Positions 1-3,412 of a DNA stretch of 5,114 nucleotides are shown here, piece by piece. Below the pieces are notes generated by a model. That model had not been told where the DNA came from, made no database searches, and was given only the letters and a program-made list of their open reading frames with translations. Origin of the DNA: Elusimicrobiota bacterium. GTDB taxonomy: Bacteria; Elusimicrobiota; Elusimicrobia; Elusimicrobiales; UBA9959. Positions within the stretch are counted from its first letter, which is position 1; each line of letters begins with the position of its first letter. The stretch covers positions 1 through 5,114 of the forward strand of contig DAOWCC010000164.1 in NCBI GenBank assembly GCA_030639665.1, read 5' to 3'. The translations under genes and the position numbers were made by a program.

Positions 1-121
1 GACTTCAAGATAGCTAAGCAAGAACTTGTGTCCCAGGTAGTCCTCTGAAAGCACAGTCCACCCCACTCAGCCCCAATTTTGATAAATCTGAATTACCCGA
101 CCAAAATAAGGAGACCTTTAT
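1..121 (+). repeat. Dispersed repeat copy A (short subtype, cut by window edge)
   Basis: Positions 1-106 are identical to 1003-1108 (copy B2), a perfect 106-bp direct repeat at 1002-bp distance. The shared modules, in order, are GATAGC, AGAACTTGTGTCCC, a TCCTCTGAAAGC block, CAGTCCAC, a CAGCCCCAATTTTGATAA block and GAATTACCCGACC. The copy ends in a small imperfect palindrome around GGAGA (106-121). It lacks the GC-rich hairpin insert seen in copies B1, E and F. Its left end coincides with the window edge, so its full length is unknown. It lies in the same orientation as the exported-protein gene and its end is about 150 nt upstream of that gene. Confidence 0.9.
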
Positions 122-263
122 AAATTTATTAATGATGAAAATCGATATAGGTCTAAAGTCATTTTTTTAGATGGACTTTTGGCCCTGTGCGGCCCTATTC
201 GCTTTTGTTAATATTTTTATACGAAACTAATTCAATAAACCATTACGGAGGGTAATAAAGAAG

Positions 264-725
264 ATGAAAATGACAAAAATAATAATGTGCTTAGTAAGTT
301 TTATCGCGTTTTCCACGGCGGCAAACGGAAATAATTTCGCGAAAGATAAAAGCTCCGCGCTTACGACTGGAAATATAAATTCCGGCAGAAGTATTGATAA
401 ATTAAAACAGATTCCCGCCAATCTCATAGATATTGACTATCCCGTCATTGTAAACGAAATTACAAGAACCGGCGAATTAAAAAAAGGAAGCATCAGATTT
501 GCCCCCAACGGAGTTTATCTGAAAGTTGAGAACAAAGACAAATTCGGCAGTTATTGGTGTTTGATTGATATTAAGAAAAAAGGCGATACATTGGTCTTAA
601 CACTGAATCATTTTGAAGATGCTTATGACAGCATTAATAAGTTTGTGGTTTTGGTTTGCGATATAACAGACCTTAATTTGATAAAGATTCAGTATATTGA
701 ATATTCTTCAAGAACATTTCGTTAA
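264..725 (+). CDS. Small exported protein of unknown function
   Basis: I do not recognise this 153-residue protein. Residues 1-20 form a typical Sec signal peptide: Lys2 and Lys5, a hydrophobic core IIMCLVSFIAFSTAA, and likely signal-peptidase I cleavage near Ala19/Ala20. Cys9 lies too early and in the wrong context for a lipobox. The mature part is Lys/Asp-rich and begins with a Ser/Thr/Asn-rich stretch (about 21-45). It is followed by alternating hydrophobic/polar segments that suggest a small beta-rich domain (about 58-148), with two cysteines (99 and 132) that could form a disulfide. ATG 264 is chosen because GGAGG (247-251) lies 12 nt upstream; the ATG at 270 is worse spaced. No convincing promoter was seen. 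The gene stands alone between a repeat and its own terminator, so context gives no function. A periplasmic or secreted location is inferred from the signal peptide. Confidence 0.8.
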   Translation: MKMTKIIMCLVSFIAFSTAANGNNFAKDKSSALTTGNINSGRSIDKLKQIPANLIDIDYPVIVNEITRTGELKKGSIRFAPNGVYLKVENKDKFGSYWCLIDIKKKGDTLVLTLNHFEDAYDSINKFVVLVCDITDLNLIKIQYIEYSSRTFR

Positions 726-749
726 AAAAATTATCTAGTAAGTCTTTAT

Positions 750-808
750 ACAGCCCCTCGCGTTTAAATTTGCTTATGCGAATCTAAACACAAGGGGCTG
801 TCTGTTTT
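750..808 (+). terminator. Rho-independent terminator of the exported-protein gene
   Basis: A long hairpin begins 25 nt after the stop codon. The outer stem ACAGCCCCT (750-758) pairs perfectly with AGGGGCTGT (793-801). The inner stem GTTTAAATT (762-770) pairs with AATCTAAAC (781-789) with one mismatch, leaving a 10-nt loop. The stem is followed by CTGTTTT (802-808). GC-rich base, position and U-rich tail all fit intrinsic termination on the plus strand. Confidence 0.8.
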
Positions 809-837
809 ATAAGTAAAAATTTTCAACCTAATTTTTA

Positions 838-895
838 GCGGGTCCTGCTGATTAGAGCCCTTTCGAAAGCCCAGTCCACTCGCTTTGTGCCTAAT
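838..895 (+). repeat. Degenerate, 5'-truncated repeat copy C
   Basis: The segment GCGGGTCCTGCTG (838-850), then CCTTTCGAAAGCCCAGTCCAC starting at about 859, aligns with the right half of the long repeat subtype (GCGGGCAGG, GTAGCAG, CCTTTGAAAGCCCAGTCCAC). The following T-rich tail (890 onward) replaces the CAGCCCCAATTTT block of the short subtype. It is the first of three head-to-tail units. Confidence 0.6.
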
Positions 896-919
896 TTTTT
901 CTTTTAAAAGTGAGATAGG

Positions 920-1003
920 TCACTGCAAGATAGCAACTCGAGAACTTGTGTCCCCTCCACTACTACTTTGGCGGGCAGGCGTAGCAGTCCTTTGAAAGCC
1001 CAG
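920..1003 (+). repeat. Dispersed repeat copy B1 (long subtype, 3'-truncated)
   Basis: The segment from TCACTGCAAGATAGC to GAAAGCCCAG matches the reverse complement of copy F (3107-3190) with one difference and of copy E with two. It carries the extra GC-rich hairpin CCCTCCA (953-959) / TGGCGGG (969-975) with a 9-nt loop. It stops at CCCAG, where E and F continue into TCCAC. Copy B2 starts directly at that point, so B1 was truncated or recombined with it. Confidence 0.85.
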
Positions 1004-1121
1004 ACTTCAAGATAGCTAAGCAAGAACTTGTGTCCCAGGTAGTCCTCTGAAAGCACAGTCCACCCCACTCAGCCCCAATTTTGATAAATCTGAATTACCC
1101 GACCAAAAAAGGAGATTCTTT
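1003..1121 (+). repeat. Dispersed repeat copy B2 (short subtype)
   Basis: This copy is identical to positions 1-106 over its first 106 bases and then diverges at the end. It closes with AAAGGA-GA-TTCTTT (1108-1121), a small hairpin around GGAGA. It is fused to the truncated copy B1 on its left. Its 3' end lies about 110 nt upstream of the toxin gene, in the same orientation. Confidence 0.9.
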
Positions 1122-1189
1122 ATAAGAAGCCGAACAACCCTGTCACAAGGAATTTCCAATAAAATTAAAATTTTAACAAACGATATCTA

Positions 1190-1218
1190 TTGACAAAAGG
1201 CACACATCATGGTATATT
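1190..1218 (+). promoter_or_regulatory. Sigma70-type promoter of the toxin-antitoxin operon
   Basis: A perfect -35 box TTGACA (1190-1195), an optimal 17-nt spacer (1196-1212) and a -10 box TATATT (1213-1218) lie just before the toxin ATG at 1229. An A/T-rich tract at 1160-1180 could be an UP element. The predicted transcript start is near 1224-1226, leaving only a few leader bases. An inverted repeat TATAT-TTT-ATATA (1213-1225) covers the -10 region and could be an operator for the ribbon-helix-helix antitoxin. The operator role is inference. Confidence 0.75.
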
Positions 1219-1228
1219 TTATATAGCG

Positions 1229-1501
1229 ATGAAATTATTTGAGTGGGATGATGATAAAAATAAAAAACTTAAAAATGAGCGCGGGATCTCATTTGAAGAA
1301 ACCGTATTTTATATAGCTAATGATTGTGTATTGGATATCATTACCCATCCCAAACAAAATAAATACCCCGGCCAGAAAATGTTCGTAGTAAATATAGACG
1401 GCTATGCTTATTTAATTCCTTTTATTGAAAACAAAGAAATAATTTTTTTAAAAACCATTATCCCCAGCCGCAAAGCGACAAAAAAATATTTAAAGAGGTA
1501 A
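1229..1501 (+). CDS. brnT: BrnT-family (DUF497) toxin of a type II toxin-antitoxin system
   Basis: BrnT toxins are small ribonucleases with a RelE-like fold that inhibit translation and are neutralised by a co-encoded DNA-binding antitoxin. The 90-residue product has the family length and landmarks: N-terminal FEWDDDKNKKLKNERGISFE (4-23), a VFYI segment (26-29), a central strand MFVVNIDGYAYLIPF (51-65) and a C-terminal LKTIIPSRKATKKYLK (74-89), where many relatives have an ISAR-type motif. The usual KHG near the N-terminus is ERG here. The start is ATG 1229, not TTG 1190, because 1190-1195 is the -35 box and the family homology begins at MKLFEW. No Shine-Dalgarno sequence precedes it, so translation may be leaderless. 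The stop is 5 nt before the antitoxin ATG, giving toxin-first order as in brnTA operons. Family assignment is strong; toxicity is inferred. Confidence 0.9.
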   Translation: MKLFEWDDDKNKKLKNERGISFEETVFYIANDCVLDIITHPKQNKYPGQKMFVVNIDGYAYLIPFIENKEIIFLKTIIPSRKATKKYLKR

Positions 1502-1506
1502 TTAAT

Positions 1507-1779
1507 ATGAAGTTAAATAAAGAAGAAAAAGATATCCTGAACGCTTATGAAAAAAGCAATTCTCCATCTATCCCGAATATAAAAAAAGAAATGGGGAAAT
1601 ATCGCCAATACGCAAAAGACACCTTAAAAAAAAACAAACGCATTAACATCAGACTTTCCGAGCGAGACCTTACTCACATCCAAAGAAAAGCCGTGGAAGA
1701 GGGACTTCCATATCAGACTCTGGTATCCAGTATTTTACACAAATACATCACAGGGGCTTTCATAGAAAAACCACATTAA
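1507..1779 (+). CDS. Ribbon-helix-helix (CopG/BrnA-type) antitoxin
   Basis: This 90-residue protein is the partner of the upstream BrnT-like toxin. The N-terminal half (1-43) is charged and probably flexible, and is likely the part that binds the toxin. The C-terminal half is a ribbon-helix-helix DNA-binding domain: strand RINIRL (45-50), helix A from Ser51 to Gly66, and helix B PYQTLVSSILHKYITG (68-83). AAAGAGG (1492-1498) overlaps the end of the toxin gene and gives a good ribosome-binding site 8 nt before ATG 1507. Five bases separate the two genes, so they are cotranscribed and probably translationally coupled. Such antitoxins usually repress their own promoter as a complex with toxin; the inverted repeat at 1213-1225 is a candidate site. 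Whether it belongs to BrnA proper or the neighbouring CopG_antitoxin family is not settled by eye. No clear terminator follows it. Confidence 0.88.
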   Translation: MKLNKEEKDILNAYEKSNSPSIPNIKKEMGKYRQYAKDTLKKNKRINIRLSERDLTHIQRKAVEEGLPYQTLVSSILHKYITGAFIEKPH

Positions 1780-1866
1780 AAATTATCGAACTACGATTCA
1801 CCACAATGATACTTTTAAAATCAGCCAATACGGGTTTGGATGTTTTTGGTTCTTTTTTCTATCGAC

Positions 1867-1957
1867 GACTTCTGAACTTAAACACTTAGATGTCCCCGCA
1901 GCAGTTCTTCCGAAAGCCCACTCAGCCCCAATTTTGATAAATTTGAATTACCCGACC
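1867..1957 (+). repeat. Diverged dispersed repeat copy D
   Basis: The right part, ACTCAGCCCCAATTTTGATAA and onward (1920-1957), matches copy B2 with one mismatch in 38 bases. The left part (GACTTC, TGTCCCC, TTCCGAAAGCC) is recognisable but decayed and short of several blocks. The GGAGA end is replaced by the A-tract of the nuclease terminator at 1961. It sits at the convergent junction between the antitoxin and nuclease genes. Confidence 0.8.
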
Positions 1958-1960
1958 TAT

Positions 1961-1994
1961 AAAAAAAGTGTCAGATACAAAAGCATCTGACACT
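1961..1994 (-). terminator. Rho-independent terminator of the nuclease gene
   Basis: A perfect 10-bp stem, AGTGTCAGAT (1967-1976) with ATCTGACACT (1985-1994), closes an 8-nt loop. On the minus strand it is followed by seven T residues (1967-1961). It lies 32 nt beyond the nuclease stop codon. The plus-strand side lacks a T-run, so it is mainly a minus-strand terminator, although it could also block antitoxin read-through. Confidence 0.9.
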
Positions 1995-2025
1995 AATTAA
2001 TCTAAATGAAAATTCTTAATAAAAA

Positions 2026-2781
2026 CTAATCGTCCTTTTCGGTGTTAAAAGTCGCCTGATAATTTATTCTATTTCCTTTCCAACAAACACTCCTTTCACA
2101 TGGTATGCCATTCCTATCAGGGTCTAAATCTGTTCTTGAACAATTATTTAATAAATACATTGCTTCCTCGCAATTTCGCATTGTTCCACATACCTTATGA
2201 CTCCTCTTTGTACAATCGGAAAAAGAAGAAAGTTTATGTTTAATTTTTTTCTTTTTGCTTCTAAACATCCATGGCGGCATTGGATTTTTGGCTTTAAATA
2301 TTCCTTTTTTATTCTTTTTTGCCTTTATTTCAATCCTTTTTAAATCTTCATCATAAGAAAATTTATCAACCCATGCCATTCCATCAGAAACCATTTCCTC
2401 ATTAATATTTCTCCAATTTTTACCATCTTTAAGTTCATACCATACATGCGCATTCATTAATCCAGCCGTATCAGAATTTCCACTCTCAAAAATTCTAATT
2501 GATTTGAACAAGAGTTTCCTTCTTAAATACTGAGTAACTATTTGGCCACCTTTTTGCTTTAATTCAGGAGTATCTATTTGAGATAATCTAATTATTGTTA
2601 ATGAGTCTTCTAATTCTCCATATTCTAAAGTATTTGAAAACAATTCCGATCCTATATCCAACTTAACCTTGATTGTATCTCCATCAACTACATTCATAAC
2701 TTTACCTTTAAGCCATGACTCAGCAGAAAAAGCATTGGTTGATAACCAAAAAATCAAAACTATAATATTAAGAAATTTCAT
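2026..2781 (-). CDS. Secreted staphylococcal-nuclease-like protein with C-terminal Excalibur domain
   Basis: The 251-residue product begins with a signal peptide (MKFLNIIVLIFWLSTNAFSA, cleavage after Ala20). An SNase/thermonuclease fold follows (about 24-174), with VVDGDTIKV (31-39) and IIRLSQIDTPEL (63-74). Asp35, Arg65, Asp70 and Glu73 correspond to SNase Asp21, Arg35, Asp40 and Glu43, the calcium and catalytic residues. The segment aligning with SNase DKYGRGLAYIY reads DTAGLMNAHVW (104-114), so the Arg87 position is Leu108. After a Lys-rich linker (175-184), residues 190-233 resemble an Excalibur calcium-binding domain: six cysteines and DLDPDRNGIPCE, a DxDxNG loop. The family cleaves DNA or RNA outside the cytoplasm in a calcium-dependent way; activity here is uncertain. 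The start is supported by AAGGGGA, with GGGG 9 nt upstream on the minus strand. The gene stands alone, with its own terminator. Confidence 0.92.
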   Translation of the reverse strand: MKFLNIIVLIFWLSTNAFSAESWLKGKVMNVVDGDTIKVKLDIGSELFSNTLEYGELEDSLTIIRLSQIDTPELKQKGGQIVTQYLRRKLLFKSIRIFESGNSDTAGLMNAHVWYELKDGKNWRNINEEMVSDGMAWVDKFSYDEDLKRIEIKAKKNKKGIFKAKNPMPPWMFRSKKKKIKHKLSSFSDCTKRSHKVCGTMRNCEEAMYLLNNCSRTDLDPDRNGIPCERSVCWKGNRINYQATFNTEKDD

Positions 2782-2812
2782 ATAAATTTTCCCCTTAAAA
2801 CAATCTAATTTT

Positions 2813-2818
2813 ATTATA
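2813..2818 (-). promoter_or_regulatory. Possible -10 box of the nuclease gene
   Basis: On the minus strand a perfect TATAAT lies about 32 nt upstream of the nuclease ATG, giving a short leader that includes the AAGGGGA ribosome-binding site. No good -35 hexamer is present at 16-18 nt; the best is AAAACA-like. The call therefore rests on the -10 match and position in AT-rich DNA. Confidence 0.35.
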
Positions 2819-2857
2819 TAACTTTTCCGAATATTCTGTTTTCTCTTTTTATTTTAT

Positions 2858-3003
2858 TAAGAAGTCTCCTTATATCAGGGTAATTCGGATGTATCTTAAT
2901 TGGGGTTGGGGTGAGTGGACTGGGCTTTCAAAGGACTGCTACGCCTGCCCGCCAAAGTAGTAGTGGAGGGGACACAAGTTCTCGAGTTGCTTTCCTGCAG
3001 TGA
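2858..3003 (-). repeat. Dispersed repeat copy E (long subtype, most complete)
   Basis: Read on the minus strand, this copy runs from TCACTGCAGGAAAGC through AGAACTTGTGTCCC, the GC-rich hairpin insert, CCTTTGAAAGCCCAGTCCAC and a CCCCAATTAAG block to GAATTACCC. It ends in TAAGGA-GAC-TTCTTA (2872-2858), the palindromic GGAGA end also seen in copies A and B2. Positions 2915-3003 match 3102-3190 in 87 of 89 bases. It is co-oriented with the nuclease gene and ends 76 nt upstream of it. Confidence 0.9.
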
Positions 3004-3101
3004 CACTTTCTCTAAAGAAGTTCAAAAATCTGATGGCGGGTGGCAGTAAGATTTGCCAAGCAGGGATGTTCGGAACCCGACTTGGGCTTGTGGGAGGGTG
3101 G

Positions 3102-3190
3102 GTGGACTGGGCTTTCAAAGGACTGCTACGCCTGCCCGCAAAAGTAGTAGTGGAGGGGACACAAGTTCTCGAGTTGCTATCCTGCAGTGA
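3102..3190 (-). repeat. Dispersed repeat copy F (long subtype, 3'-truncated)
   Basis: This 89-bp block is nearly identical to 2915-3003, with differences only at 3140 and 3179, and lies in the same orientation. On the minus strand it loses similarity after CAGTCCAC, where about 100 nt of unrelated sequence (3004-3101) separates it from copy E. A reading frame that crosses it on the plus strand is not considered coding. Confidence 0.88.
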
Positions 3191-3270
3191 GACGAGAAGG
3201 GCGCAGTACTAAGCGACCCTGGTCTTGAGTGTAAATACAACTGGCATGCCACAGTAAAAAACTATTTCCA

Positions 3271-3319
3271 AAAAAAGTGAGATGTAAAATTTTTGCCGCT
3301 TTCTATCACTTCATTTTTT
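3271..3319. terminator. Possible bidirectional terminator hairpin
   Basis: AAGTGA (3275-3280) pairs with TCACTT (3306-3311). The flanking A-run (3271-3274 onward) can continue the pairing with the T-run (3314-3319) across a 2-nt bulge. On the minus strand the stem is followed by T residues, and on the plus strand by six T residues. The loop is long (25 nt), so this is weaker than the other terminators and may be a back-up for the envelope gene. Confidence 0.4.
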
Positions 3320-3360
3320 GTTGGTAAACTTACTGATAGGCCCCGCTAATAAAATCATTT

Positions 3361-3387
3361 CAGCAAAATAGGCCTGATAAATCAGGC
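3361..3387 (-). terminator. Probable terminator of the PorV/CsgG-like gene
   Basis: GCCTGA (3372-3377) pairs with TCAGGC (3382-3387) around a 4-nt loop. The hairpin starts 25 nt beyond the stop codon, and on the minus strand it is followed by CTATTTTG. The stem is short and the T-tract is interrupted, but the position is right. Confidence 0.6.
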
Positions 3388-3412
3388 AACTACATTTTTG
3401 TTTGCATTTAAT

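Larger units (their letters stand above)
726..1228. other. Gene-free stretch made of terminator and clustered repeats
   Basis: This 0.5-kb gap holds the terminator at 750-808, three head-to-tail copies of the dispersed repeat (838-895, 920-1003 and 1003-1121) and the toxin promoter at 1190-1218. I saw no coding region on either strand. The stretch 1122-1189 is unexplained apart from an A/T-rich tract (1160-1180) that could act as an UP element. Confidence 0.7.
2782..3412. other. Gene-free stretch with two inverted-orientation repeats and terminators
   Basis: This 0.6-kb gap contains the nuclease leader (2782-2857), repeat copies E and F, a spacer (3004-3101), and unexplained sequence at 3191-3270. 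Two terminator-like hairpins lie near the end of the envelope gene (3271-3319 and 3361-3387). No credible gene is visible. The only long open frame on the plus strand (3000-3212) runs through repeat sequence and has no ribosome-binding site. Confidence 0.7.

Noticed and set aside
132..170. Twelve-codon open frame after repeat copy A (possible leader peptide)
   Set aside because: The GGAGA is 17 nt upstream, too far for good initiation, and no equivalent peptide follows the other repeat copies.
264..290. Lipoprotein signal using Cys9 of the exported protein
   Set aside because: Cys9 falls inside the hydrophobic core with Met at -1, not a lipobox. Cleavage near Ala19/Ala20 fits signal peptidase I better.
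227..427. Minus-strand reading frame opposite the exported-protein gene
   Set aside because: It is antisense to a gene with a signal peptide, a good ribosome-binding site and a terminator. It has no expression signals of its own.
838..1121. CRISPR array
   Set aside because: The repeats are about 80-120 bp, unequal, abutting or widely spaced, and occur in both orientations. There are no uniform spacers and no cas genes.
1..1121. Integron attC sites
   Set aside because: The repeat ends lack the RYYYAAC and GTTRRRY core sites, the copies are not extended imperfect palindromes, and no integrase is visible. Only the cassette-like arrangement is similar.
1190..1228. TTG start for the toxin giving 13 extra residues
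   Set aside because: The TTG is part of the TTGACA -35 box, no ribosome-binding site precedes it, and BrnT-family similarity begins at the ATG at 1229.
3000..3212. Open reading frame of 70 codons on the plus strand
   Set aside because: It runs through repeat copy F and its flanks, has no ribosome-binding site, and the same frame is not kept in the other repeat copies. It is a repeat-derived spurious frame.
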